From positions 1 to 43,824 of the forward strand of contig DF237638.1 in NCBI GenBank assembly GCA_000708835.1: a stretch of 43,824 bases of DNA, in the 5' to 3' direction. The DNA is from Klebsormidium nitens. Its lineage: Eukaryota > Streptophyta > Klebsormidiophyceae > Klebsormidiales > Klebsormidiaceae. Positions 10,872 through 21,900 of the stretch are shown in pieces. The stretch's first letter is position 1; each line of letters starts with the position of its first letter. A model generated the notes under the pieces. It saw nothing but the letters and a program-made list of their open reading frames with translations. It was not told where the DNA came from and ran no database searches. The position numbers and the translations under genes are program-made.

Positions 10872-13800
10872 CTATCGCTGCTGCCGCTCGTCGTCGTCCT
10901 CCTCGTCCTCCTCGTCGTCCTCGTCCTCGTCGTCGTCTTCCTCGTCGTCCCCCTCGTCCTCGTCCTGCTCGTGCCCCGGGTGCCGTCCCCGCTGCACCCG
11001 CCGCCGCTGCCCTTCGTCCTCGTCGTCGTCCGGGGGGGGCCCCATCGGCGGCAGCTGCTCCTCGCCCTCTTCGCCCTCATCTGCAGCACCACCCCCGCCA
11101 CCATCAGCGCACTGACCAGCCAGCTGGGGAAGCCTCGCCAGCGGCCTGCTTGCGTCACTGCAATGCTACCTTCTGCGTCCTTGCCGCAGGCACAGTGCAG
11201 GCCTGGCTGGTTGCAAACGACCCAGTGCATCATGCCGCGGTGCTCACCTTCGTCGTCCGACCCGAGGTCCTCTAGTTGCTGCCGCAGCTCCTCCTCGCGC
11301 CGCTGCACCAAAGCACACGCCCACATGGCATCAGTGACACGCAGGCACGCCGCCCCACACACCCAGATGCTGGGCCACGATGCAGAGGTCCTGAAAGCGC
11401 CATCGGAAGGTGCACCACGGCGGCGTGCGCTGGCCTCACCTTGAGCTCCTCCTTGGCGCGGTCGATCTCTTCCAGGCTGGCAGCCCCGCCCAGGTTCAGT
11501 CCCGGCAGCCCCGCCCCCTCCAGCCCCTCCTCCCCCCGCTCCTTGCGCTTCCCNNNNNNNNNNNNNNNNNNNNNNNNNNNNNNNNNNNNNNNNNNNNNNN
11601 NNNNNNNNNNNNNNNNNNNNNNNNNNNNNNNNNNNNNNNNNNNNNNNNNNNNNNNNNNNNNNNNNNNNNNNNNNNNNNNNNNNNNNNNNNNNNNNNNNNN
11701 NNNNNNNNNNNNNNNNNNNNNNNNNNNNNNNNNNNNNNNNNNNNNNNNNNNNNNNNNNNNNNNNNNNNNNNNNNNNNNNNNNNNNNNNNNNNNNNNNNNN
11801 NNNNNNNNNNNNNNNNNNNNNNNNNNNNNNNNNNNNNNNNNNNNNNNNNNNNNNNNNNNNNNNNNNNNNNNNNNNNNNNNNNNNNNNNNNNNGGCCGCGC
11901 CCTCGGCCGCGCGGGCCCGCAGTGCCGCGCTTCACCTCCTTGGCTGCAGAGAGGCCCCGCGCCCCGGCGAGCAGGGGCTGGCCGGCCTGCATGAGCAGCG
12001 AGGGATCCGCAGGCCCCACAAAGCGGAGGTTGTCGCCCACCTGGCAAGGCAGCCCGCCGCCAGCGTAGTCAGGAAGCGGCCCAGCTATGTCGGCGGGTTA
12101 ATATTGCAAAGCAGCAGGGGCCACGCGTGCAGCCATGCGGGCCCCTTGTAAGGTCCAGAATGCTTGGAGAAATAGGTCACAGGCGCACAGCGAGGCCGCT
12201 TCGGAGCAAGCCGGCGACAGCAGTGCGGAGGCAATGATGCAGTGATGCACTCACCTCAGCCAGGCTGATCCACTCCCACTGCTCGTCCGGCGTGTTGATG
12301 TTGTAGATCAAACAGTGCATGTCCTGTGCATGACAGGTGGGAAGAAGCGAGGGTCAAAAGAGCCGTCACCAGAACAGTGGCCGTGCCATGGGCGCCAGCA
12401 GAGAAGGCGCACGAGGGGAAAAAGCAGCACGCAGGAGCAGGCCCCGCCCACGCCAGGAGGGCCGCTGCGAGGAGGCCTCACCGTGTCGGGGTTGTAGTCG
12501 CTGATGATGGCCTGGTACCAGCCATCTTCATCCCACAGCGTCTCCACCCGCTTCCCCACGTGCTCGTTGATCGTCAAGCCCACTGGCAGGCTGCCCGCCG
12601 GGCCGGCCGCACGCCCAGGACGGCCGCCCCGCCCACGCCCAGACGGAGCGCCCTGCAGCCCCACAATGCGACGCAGGCAAGTCAGCAGCGGCGGACGCGC
12701 CCACGTGAGGCAGGTTCGGGGTAAGGGGAATACATTGGGGGGGAATACACTGGAGGTGCCGGCCTACTGTTTCGAAAACGCCGGCGGCCTTCAAAATCTC
12801 AACGGGACTAGGATTCTCTGCTAGAGAGCAACCGGAAATTCTCTGACACCTCAATCTAGAAAACATGCCTTTCTATGCCTGACACCACAATCTAGAAAAC
12901 ATGCCTTTCTATGCCTGATACCACAATCTAGAAAGCATGCCTTTCTATGCGCGTACTGCTGCCTGCTTGCCCTGGGTCGCTCCCAGTCCTCACCCCCCGT
13001 CCTTTGGTGGCCCCCAGTGCCCCCCCTCTTCCCCGGGCTGCCAGGCTGGGCGGCGGCGCGGTCTTCCTGTCGCGGGGCGGCGGGGCCTGCAGCGCGGGCG
13101 GCGGGGCCATGCTCATCGGCCCCAGCTTCGGCTTCTTGCGGCCCCCGCCCCCCCGCCCGACGCCGGCCCAAAGCCCGCCCCCGGCGTGCCGTCGTAGTGG
13201 GTCATGGCCCCGCCGTAGCCGCCGCTGCCGCCACGCTGTTGCAACCCCTCACTGCGCAGCGACACATGGGAGAGGAGGGGTGTAAGGAACAGATGGCGAC
13301 AAGGAACACGGAGACAGAACTGCGAAGAGGCAGTCAGGAAGGCGGAGGGGGTGGACCAAGAGGGTGAGCAGCAAGGCTGCCTCTCGGTTTGATCAGCCAG
13401 CCGCAGTAGAGAGACAGGCGCACATGTCCGCTCCCTCCGTGGGCACAGCATTGTGCTGGGCAGCATTCGCGGGTGCCACCATGCGAGGCGTTTTTGCTGG
13501 CACGCGTGCACTTGCACAGTCAGGCTGACAGCGGAGCATGGGCCTACCGGATCCTGCGCAGGCCTTCGTTGTGGCGCTCCGCTTGCACGATGGAGCGGTG
13601 CGTCTCCTCGGCCACGTGCAGGCTCTTACGCAGGCCCACCAGCAGCTCCTCCTCGTCCTGCACGCCAAGCGGAGGCACGCTAGCGCAGGGGCAACGGGGG
13701 CGGCGGGAGCAAGAAACGGGGGGGGAGCAAGCACTCGATGCAGCCAATGGGTGCCAAGCACACCGGCGCACGAGAGCGCGCTGCTCACCCAGCCAATGTT

Positions 13801-14229
13801 GTTGGACTGTGCCATGAAGGCCCTCATGACCCCTGTGTAGGCGTCCTGCTGCAGCTGCCGCAGCTGCGCACCGTAGTCAGAACCCCCACCGCGCGCTGGC
13901 TCCTTGGGACCCCCACCGCCGGCCCTCCCAGAACCGCGGCCATAGCGGTTCTCCGGTGGTGGAGAATTGTCATCATCGGTGTCTGCAGAGAAGAGAGGGG
14001 AGAAAATGAAGCGTGCAGCACAGCCACAAAACAGACTGGGAAGAAGGAGTAATCCTCGGCCTTGCCCATAGTGGTGCTCCTCAGGCGATAATTGGCCGAA
14101 GTGGCGGGATTACCACAACAATGGCATGATGCATCGGGCTCAGCAGCACACCGTAATAGCATCAAGCTCTGCTTAGCTAAGAAGAACTGCATTGCAAGAG
14201 TCTGGGCACTCACTACTGTCAGACTGCAT
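10872..14229 (-). CDS. EML: EMSY-LIKE protein with ENT and Agenet/Tudor domains (interrupted by gap)
   Basis: EMSY-LIKE proteins are nuclear chromatin readers; plant members bind modified histone H3 through the Tudor/Agenet fold. Exons on the minus strand: 14229-14214, 13982-13789, 13657-13548, 13251-12994, 12652-12482, 12323-12255, 12040 into the gap, gap to 11440, 11302-11248, 11080-10872. The N-terminus is MQSDS, then an acidic, Gly-rich linker. The ENT domain spans exons 2-3 (LRQLQQDAYTGVMRAFMAQS; EEELLVGLRKSLHVAEETHR; ending GLRRIR). A Gly/Pro region with RKKPK and AT-hook-like GRGRGGRPGR precedes the Agenet domain (HVGKRVETLWDEDGWYQAII; HCLIYNINTPDEQWEWISL). A short coiled coil (SLEEIDRAKEELKRREEELR) leads to a very acidic tail of about 45 Asp/Glu. 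In exon 4 one extra base is needed in the G run at 13144-13157 to join the two halves, probably a sequencing error. Ns hide part of one or more exons. Confidence 0.9.
10884..10980. repeat. Low-complexity GAC/GAG trinucleotide tract coding an acidic tail
   Basis: The minus strand is an uninterrupted mix of GAC and GAG codons ending the EMSY-LIKE protein. The third base varies, so it is selected as Asp/Glu rather than as a pure trinucleotide repeat. Tracts like this can change length by slippage in multiples of three. Confidence 0.8.
11554..11892. other. Assembly gap (339 Ns)
   Basis: The gap lies inside the EMSY-LIKE gene between the end of the Agenet region and the coiled coil. Flanking sequence is extremely GC-rich (GGCCGCGCCC on one side, a C/T-rich tract on the other), which likely caused the gap. 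Any long open frame crossing it is an artefact. Confidence 1.
12844..12951. repeat. 36-bp tandem repeat, three copies, in an EMSY-LIKE intron
   Basis: Three copies with period 36 begin at 12844, 12880 and 12916 and differ by only a few bases. Each contains AATCTAGAAA and CATGCCTTTCTATG. The array lies in the intron between coding exons 4 and 5 of the EMSY-LIKE gene, next to the splice donor of exon 4. Its near-identity suggests recent duplication. It should be useful as a length marker. Confidence 0.9.
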
Positions 14230-14926
14230 CCTAGAACCGCGCTTGCAGGCTGCAGGCCAGCAGGGACTCCAAAAGGAACCCTCGAAAGAGTAGACACGGA
14301 CTCAGGACCTTCAACCCAGCGAATCAAGTGTTTCAGGAACTACAGAACAGACAAAGCTAGCAGCTGTCGTTCATCAATGAGCCATTGTCATGCCGACCAG
14401 GCCCGCTGGTTGTGGAAGCACGTCGCCGCCTTGTTGAAAGGATACCTCGCGCCATTGCAGTACCGTATCAGCCACTTTGGCGCGGCACCACTACAATCTG
14501 GCTACCTACCTCATGCACGCCCTGTGCACACTTGAATATACCTATACCTACCGTAATCGGAGTGTGACTTCAGTGTGCCTATTCACACTCGTAGCTTCAG
14601 TGGTCCTGCGGAGGGCTACCCTGGAGGCTACGACTTCGGAAGCGGATATAAAAAATGTGAGGGTCGAAACTGGTATCGACGGTACCAGCGATCAGTGACG
14701 TTTCAATTTTACCGGCCCGTATCCAAAAACCTATGCTTTTGCCGCGCAGGGGCCCAACGCGACGGCCGCAGCGGCCCGGTTCCGTGAACATGCGAGTCGT
14801 GACCTATCTTCGATACAGTCAGTTCGATTGGGGGCCTCCAAAACCTCGCGGATCGAACATCTTGGCCGAGCATGTGAACGGGGCGTGCAGAGTCCCTGGG
14901 GCCTGGAGTATACTGTCTAGTACTAA
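14230..14926. other. 5' flank of the EMSY-LIKE gene
   Basis: Part of the 1-kb divergent spacer between the EMSY-LIKE and phosphatase genes. I see no gene in it. It presumably carries the EMSY-LIKE promoter and 5' untranslated region. A MITE fills most of the remainder of the spacer. Confidence 0.5.
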
Positions 14927-15204
14927 TACCGTAGTGGCACGACCCATTCACCCTGAAATTAATTATTTTGGGCTTGTGTGAAAAAAATAATTAATTCTGA
15001 ACAGCTTGTGTGAAACTGCGAAACTAAAAGATCCGGGTTAGTTGATTGGTTACGTCTGTTTTGGGTGGTTAATCACCTGATTCTGTAGGGTTATATTGCT
15101 GGTACGAAATGAAATAAATACTCTTGAGCTTGGTGTGAAAAAAAATAAGTGAAAAAAATAATGTTCGCAGAGAGGGGTCGCGAATGGGTCGTGCCACTAC
15201 GGTA
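14927..15204. mobile_element. Stowaway-like MITE with 21-bp terminal inverted repeats and TA target duplication
   Basis: The left end TA-CCGTAGTGGCACGACCCATT and the right end, its reverse complement closing in TA, match perfectly over 21 bases plus the flanking TA on both sides. The body is about 274 bp, AT-rich, has no coding frame, and contains several copies of a TTGTGTGAAA/TGGTGTGAAA word followed by A-rich runs. A TA duplication with short inverted ends and no transposase is the signature of MITEs mobilised by Tc1/mariner-family transposases. The right edge is only 17 bases before the first possible start codon of the phosphatase gene. Confidence 0.85.
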
Positions 15205-15221
15205 CCGTATGGCGGGCCCAC

Positions 15222-18110
15222 ATGTGTGACATGGTGCTCGCTGCCACCCTTCGAACAGCGCCGGCAAGGACAAGTTTGGGTGTGCTAGGTGCCCACAGCG
15301 GTGGGGCAATGTCGGTGGCAGCGGATTGGGCTTGGTATCCTTTCGGCCAGTCAAAGACGATCTTCCTCATTCGCCATGCCCAAGGGTATGCAACGAGCAG
15401 CAACTTTGCAGTATTTTTCGTCCTGTTGGCTTGCGGATTGCGTGCTTCATAGACAGATGGTGTGGAATCCAGTCTCTTACGTTGCGTATAAGGGACAGAT
15501 CTGCGGAATCAACCACATCTTATCAGAGCATAATCCAGGTGCAGTGGTCACGCATTTGAAAGGGGCCTTCCTGGAACAGCTTCGAGGCAGAGACACCTTG
15601 CCTGATCAAGCCAGGTCTGACGATGTTGCAGTGCACCTTCGTTGCCTCCTTTCCCCCCTTCCCTCCTCCTACAACCCCAAACCTCAGATACGGTACACCG
15701 CTGTGACCTCAGCTTCTGGTCGCTCCTGATCATCCTGCTTTGACTCTGTTGCAGGCACCACAATGTTGCTGGTATGTTGCTGCAACCATTCTAGGGGACG
15801 CTCCTGCTGGCCCCCAGGCACACCTGTGTTGTTCTTGTGTCCCTGCTGCCGCACAAAGCGCCGACGTTGAGTTGGGCAGATGCCGTTCGCGATCCCTGGT
15901 CGAAGCCAGATGGCACCTGGCGGGCTGATTCTGTGTTGCTGCGCCAAACATTGCGTTCTGCTGGCACCCTGAGTTGCCGACCTCTAGTGCTGTGCCTGTT
16001 TGGTGACGCGTTCGCCGTGGCTGCAGGCGAGAAGGACATTGCTGCCTACAAGTCGTGGGATTGGGCGGATGCGTCGTTGACCCCCCTTGGTTTTTCACAA
16101 ACACGCTCCCTGCGGCGCCACCTGGCCCAGCTCTCGCCCGCTCCCCGCCTAGACCTCGTGGTCGTATCCCCGCTGACCCGCACGCTCCAGACGGCGTGTG
16201 CCGTCTTTGGGACCCCGGCCGATGAGAAGCCCCCTAGCGCGGGCGACCAGCAGGCTGCACCGGTGCTCATGCTGCCATCGGACGAGGCGCCAGGCTTCAC
16301 AAGCAGCGGCGCCCCCCCATTTGTGGCCACGGAGCTCTGCCGGGAGTAAGTGGCGACTCATGCGAAGACCTGTTGTAGACATGTTTTGCCAGAGAGTGAT
16401 TTGCACCTGTTGTGGCCAATTCTTGAGTGGTTGGAGTCTGGGACAGTATGGGCACCGTGGTTTTCTATATGACGGGCTTTCCCCGACCCCACCGCAGGCA
16501 CTACGGGCTGCACCCCTGCGATGCCCGCCAGAGCCTCTCGCACTACGCCAAGACCTTCCCCGCCGTCGACTTCTCCCAGGTGCGTCACAACAGGGACGGC
16601 TGCCACCAGCAGGGACAAAGCTCTCGAGGAAAAGAATTGCCAAGCTGCCGAATGTGGGCCGTCGCTTTCACCATTGGGAGACATCGAGAATGAGATTTTG
16701 GGTGTGCCGAACGATTTCGGCTACTTTGTTCCAGAACTTTTGCAATCTGCTTTCTGCTTACCATAGAGCAGTTCATTGTTTCGCCTGATTTCTGCAGGGG
16801 CCCCTGAGGTGCTTGCCGCCATCACCAATTGTCTGAAAGGGCCCCTACCCAACGTTCTCATGTGGAGAACCGCCTCGCCTTGCGAATCTTGGAAGCAGGC
16901 CTTTTTTCCATCCAGCAAGCCGACCTACCAGAGAAAGTCGCTATCTGAGCTCGAAGATGCCGGTTCTGTTCAAGCTGTGCTTGACCCGCTTCCCCCTTCG
17001 CGTGGCACAGGTGGAGTCGGAAGAGGATGTGCTGTGGAAGCCCGACATCCGCGAAAGCGATGACGATCTGCTGGAACGAAGCCATCACTTTGTGAAGTGG
17101 TGAGTCGTCCGGCAGAGCTGTTCGTTTCAATCAGCAAGAAGTTACGGGCGTGGAGCAGTGCTGCCATTCGTGTTGTACAGATGTCCGTGTTCCCACTTCT
17201 AGAGCGCACGCCTTTCCTTCTTTTTCCGCACAATATGGTCCTCAAAGCCTGGTTCGTGCCAACTTTCCTTGCTGCCCCTCTCTGTCGCCCTGGCTGCGCT
17301 GTACCGCTGCGTGTCCCCCTGTCTGCTTGTCCAGGCTGTTGCAGCGACCGGAGGAGCGCATTGCCGTGGTGACCCACAGCGGCTTCCTGCACGCCCTCCT
17401 CAGCCACGCCGGCCACGACTGCCCGCCCCCGGTCCAGGACTATCTCCGCACCGGGTGAGCCGCGCCGCTCGACAGCCGCTCGCGGCGGTTGGGTCAATTA
17501 GGGAAACTGGGCTTTTGCCCCAACATACTCACAGCATGCTAACGTTTCTGATGGTGTACCCTTCACTGAAGCAAGCGGCTTGAGATGCTAACACCTTCTT
17601 GGCGTTTGGACCGTCAGTTATGTTTGTACTCTGGTCACTACCAGTACCCAATTCGGTACCTCTTTAATTTGTGAGGTTTTTATGTTTGTACTCTGGTCAC
17701 TATCAGTACCCATTTCGGTACCTCTTTAAATTGTGGGTTTTTTGTGTGCAAGGTTTCGGAATTGCGAGCTGCGGGTTCTCACACTTGCAAACAAGCGGTG
17801 AGTCATCGAAAGAAAGCTGTTGCTACTAATGAGATGGGCAGCAAACAAGTCGACAATGCTCCATTACTTCTTCGATGTATGCTTGGCTGCATCAGTTGCT
17901 ACACTGGAAAGCTGACTGCCCGCATCTCCTTGATTCACCAACCACATTTGCAAATTTCCATTTAGGAATGGATCGGTTGCGCCCACAAGCATCGGGTTGA
18001 ACTTCCCGGGGGGCCATCCGTCTGGACCCAGCGCTGGCTCCGACCTGCTTGACGACGTGGAAGGAACCGTGAAGGAGCAGGAGGCAAGCGATGATGCAAA
18101 TAAGAGTTGA
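15222..18110 (+). CDS. Phosphoglycerate-mutase-like histidine phosphatase
   Basis: A histidine phosphatase superfamily enzyme of the plant PGM-like type; the true substrate is not predictable. Eight exons on the plus strand: 15222-15385, 15755-15771, 16027-16345, 16498-16579, 17011-17099, 17335-17454, 17753-17797, 17966-18110, giving 326 residues. A start at 15309 would give 297 and removes an unconserved leader. The catalytic RHG-type motif reads FLIRHAQG-HHNVAGEKD, split by a 17-base microexon. Other family blocks are LTPLGFSQ, LVVVSPLTRTLQTA, VATELCRE, HPCDARQSLSHY, ESEEDVLWKPDIRES and the second catalytic histidine in IAVVTHSGFLHALL. The C-terminal 45 residues are polar and less conserved. 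A MITE ends immediately upstream, so the promoter or 5' leader may run through it. An alternative acceptor at 15880 would add 49 residues in frame. Confidence 0.9.
17620..17743. repeat. 62-bp direct repeat, two copies, in a phosphatase intron
   Basis: Two adjacent copies start at 17620 and 17682. Both carry ATGTTTGTACTCTGGTCACT and TTCGGTACCTCTTTAA and end in a T-rich run, with only a few differences. They fill much of the intron between exons 6 and 7 and end next to the acceptor used by exon 7. The T-rich end of the second copy supplies that acceptor's polypyrimidine tract. Confidence 0.9.
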
Positions 18111-18981
18111 CGGGCGTTGATTATCTCACAGACATTCTTATGCACGCATAGTTGTTAAGCTGTTACTGCTCAAAAAGGTTATCCAGATTCTGACGTCATT
18201 TTCCTGTTGAATCGTTTTACGCTTCACCCGAATTTCTCGCTGACAGCGACATCAAGCATGTTGCAATAGTGGAATAGTTGTAGCTTGTTTCAACGAACGC
18301 TCTCAGTGGGACAAGCCTGGGCACTGAGTTGGGGACGATGTATCGATGCGTCCCGTCCTTGTCCATTATTTTCCCTTTTCCATGTTGGGTATGTTTTTGA
18401 AGGCTACTTTTGGGGGAGCAATCCGACGTACGAGACAAACGTGATGATTGAGGATTGTTCAGACACTTGGAGTGAACCACATACCTCGATGACCTTGCCA
18501 TACGCTAGGAGGCGTTCCATGTACGTAAAAGGTGGCAGATTGTTGGATTTGTCAATGAAGATATTTCGCCCGAGATATCACATCAACATTATGTTGTCCA
18601 TTCCATCATCCCGTTATAAGCATTCAATGATTAGCTTATGCGAAATTTAGTATACTACACGTCGCTTACGCGTGGTATAAAGCAACATACAACGCAGATA
18701 TTACCGGTATGGCGACACAATATAAAGGGTGTGTCGTCGATCAACCTAAAGCATGTGCAGTGATTACTAACTTTACCGTCATCCATGTTGGATTACACAT
18801 GTAAACAAGGGAATTATGATGCATCAAGGGAATTAACGAAACAAAACACGGGATGTCCATGCAAAATTTCAAACAATGATTCTGATCATATATTTATATC
18901 AGCTTTAGTTAGCTTCGATTGGAGCAGGTAACATCGGCCTATTCGCAATACTGATACTCATACTGGGGCACTCGACATGGA
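18111..18981. other. AT-rich convergent spacer
   Basis: The 3' flanks of the phosphatase and IFT80 genes meet here. The stretch is markedly AT-rich compared with the genes and has no convincing open frame. TATAAA-like words near 18677 and 18722 are probably chance in AT-rich DNA, since neither neighbour starts here. Confidence 0.55.
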
Positions 18982-21900
18982 TTACCGGCGTTTGGCCGTT
19001 GACATACTCCCTTGACTCTCCCTCTCTTTCTCTTGGCATATCTTCAATCGAATCTGCTCTTCGTTGATCTCCACCTGAACCATCCAAAAGGCAAGAAGTT
19101 CCTTTTTTATTGCAAGGGTTCAGCATAAAGAAGAGACGCTCGCAACAAACGTTCCAGGTTTGAGTTGTAAATGCTCGGCACGTCCTTCAAACGCTTGGCG
19201 AACATGCGGCTCACCTGCTGTGAAAATTGCAGAAAGAGCGCATGTGTCTCTTCTCGTCCGGTCACTGCCAGTTCGGCTCCTCGATACCAGAGTACAGTGT
19301 CCACATGGCTCTTCTGCTTGACAGCTACTTCCAGCGCCCTGTATCAAATCACCTTGAATTAGGTGCCCGTAAACCTTGCACTCAAGAGGCAACGACCGGA
19401 ACTGGACCAACCTGAGATGTAAAAGCAACTTAAAACAACAGGCTGTGAATGTTGAAACTTTTGGAAGATCCATGAAATGATTTCATCACTCGTCCGTTTG
19501 CGAAGCCTGCTCTGGCGACGCGGGCCAGCTTGTTGCAAGTGCTACTCACCTGTCCCAGTTCTTGGCACGGATGTGGATTTTGATGGCTCGATATACAAGT
19601 CCCGCTTGGAGAAGGATGCCTTCCGCCTCTTCTATCCTTCCTTGCAAGACCGCCAGCTGTGCTGCGCGTGCCTCTTCGCGCGGCAGCGCGCGTATGTACG
19701 CCAGCGCGTCCACCATGGCCACCTGCGAAGCAAGGCCCCGCCGCGGCAAGGGGTCGGTCACACGCTCCCGGCCACCAGTGACGCCGCCCAGAAATCAGAC
19801 CCGCATACCGCACGACACCAGCGTCGCAGCCACGAGCTTTCGATCACGAGCGACTGAACAGGGCAGCCATGCCAGACCTCCGTTTGCTAGCTTGAGCATG
19901 ACGGACTGCTGAGAAGTGTCCCTCGAGGACGGGTCTCCACTGCAGACTGAGGCCGCTCTCGTGGCACTAGCTGCGCCGCTCACCTGTCCCAGTGCTGCGT
20001 AGGCCGCCTCTGCGGTGGCGGTCTCCCGTGCGGCCAGGGCCCGTGCGGCCAGTGCTGCCCAGAGGCCGTCGTCGGCCACGCAGCGGCACAGCCGGGTGGC
20101 GGCCTCCCACCGGCCTGCGGCGGCGGCTTGGGCGAGCGCGAGCGGGTACGGGGACACGGCCACGTGCACCAGGGTGCCGCGGGGGGTACGCAGCGTGGCA
20201 GCAGGCTCGCCGTAGGCCACTAGCTCCAGGCGGGGGCCGTGCTGGCTGGAAGGGGGGGTAAAAGAACGTACAGGAACTTCAGAGAGGGCAGCAGGCAGTG
20301 GAGGAGCAACGCAGAGCAACGCCAGTGCGTGGACGAACCACGTAGGTTGGCTCGGGCCATGATCGCTCCGAGCATTGTTCCAGTGCCCAAGAACGACAGG
20401 CGGTCGCCGGGTGCGCGGCGTGTACCTGACGTCGAGGCTGGCGGTGGTGGCGGGGAGCAGGCTCGGGTCGGCGGCCAGCACCCCGGGCGCGGCCCACTGC
20501 AGCACGCGGCCGCCGGCGAGGCCCAGCAGCACGTCCGCGGCCGCGTGCCACGCCAGGCCCTCCACCGCGGCGCCCAGCCGGCCCAGCGCAGGCGACTGCA
20601 CGGACCACCACCAAACCGTCACCAGGCCAGCAGCTGCATCGAGAGCCGCGTGAAAGGCGAGAAAAGGAAAACGCCGTGCGCGTATTCTTTGTTGCATGAC
20701 GTTTCAGGTGACGCACTAGTCCTCAGATTGAACCGCCCCAGTTGCGGAGGCCCTGCCAGACATGTGGGGGCCTCACCTGGAGTGCGGTGCAGTAGAGGTC
20801 GCGGTTTCTGTCGATGAGCGCTAGGCGCCGCTCCGCGGGCGTCCCGCCCTGGCTGAGCGCGACGTGCAGCACGTCCTGGCTGTGCCGCAGCGGCTCCCCG
20901 ACCGGTTGGCCCGTGGCGGTGGAGAGGCAGCGCACGCAGCGCGGGTCCAGCCGGTCGACCACGGCCAGAGTGTCGTTGCTCAAGCTGCAGTTGGCGCCCG
21001 TCAGCGCCTCGGGCCGCAGGCCTGCACGGACAGCCCCACACGACACGCTCAGCACGGGGGCTCGCCGACACTTAGCCGACTCGTCGGCATTTCAGGCTGC
21101 TGCGGCATTGGCAGGCAGGGCCGTGAGCACGAGCGTGCGCGGGGGGGGGCGGACCTTGCCACTTGGGGGTGGCGAGCGTGCGGCCGGTGTAGGAGAGCAG
21201 CTGCACGCCGGCGGAGGGGTCGGCGAGCAGGAAGAGGCGCTCCGCCTGCAGCAGCAGCAGCGGCGTGTCCGCCACCTCCACCACCACCGGCGTGTTCCAC
21301 GACGCCACGCCGTAAATGGCCACCTGCACGCGCCGCACCGAACACCCCGCGCGTCAGCTGCGCCGCAGGAGGACGGCTCGCCGACCGAGGTGGCACCTGC
21401 GCACCCCAAAGAGCACAGGCAGGGAGCCAGGCCGACGCTGGCAGGGGCCGCAAGAGGAGATCAGCACTGCATGGCAGAGAGAAGCGGGCAGGCAGGATGC
21501 GATCATGAAGCCTTGCTCGTCTTGAAGGTGCTCTACCCGCGGGTGGGGATTCGAAGGACGAGTCCTCCACCCCAGGAGCAGCCGGGGTGCGTGGTCGGCC
21601 TGGCGCCGGGGCCTCACCTGATGCGCGGTGGCCACCAGGAGGTGGTCGTACGCGAAGCTCATGGCCACCACCGCCTCGCGCACCTCCAGCTCCTCCTGCG
21701 CCGCGCTGCCCACCTCCTGCGCACCGCCCACAGCCCACCGTGAGCGTGCAGGCGAAACCACTGGAGAGAGCCGAGCGTGGGGCTTCCCGGTGGAGACAAG
21801 CAGGGTGTCCCTGCCCGGCCAGGCTGGGTGGCAGCGCAGGGGCGGGCTGCCTCACCTGGACCCGTATGCGCGCGGGCTCTGCCAGCAGCGCGCTGTGGCT

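Noticed and set aside
10637-12040. 467-codon minus-strand open frame
   Set aside because: It runs through the N gap and across introns. Its Arg/Thr-rich tail is the wrong frame of the acidic EMSY-LIKE exon.
12844-12951. CRISPR-like array
   Set aside because: Head-to-tail 36-bp units have no spacers and lie in an intron of a nuclear gene, so this is a minisatellite.
19107-19214. Read-through C-terminus of IFT80 ending at 19107
   Set aside because: Splicing from the GTGAGC donor after 19215 to the exon at 19074 gives the Lys/Glu-rich end expected of IFT80, whereas reading on does not.
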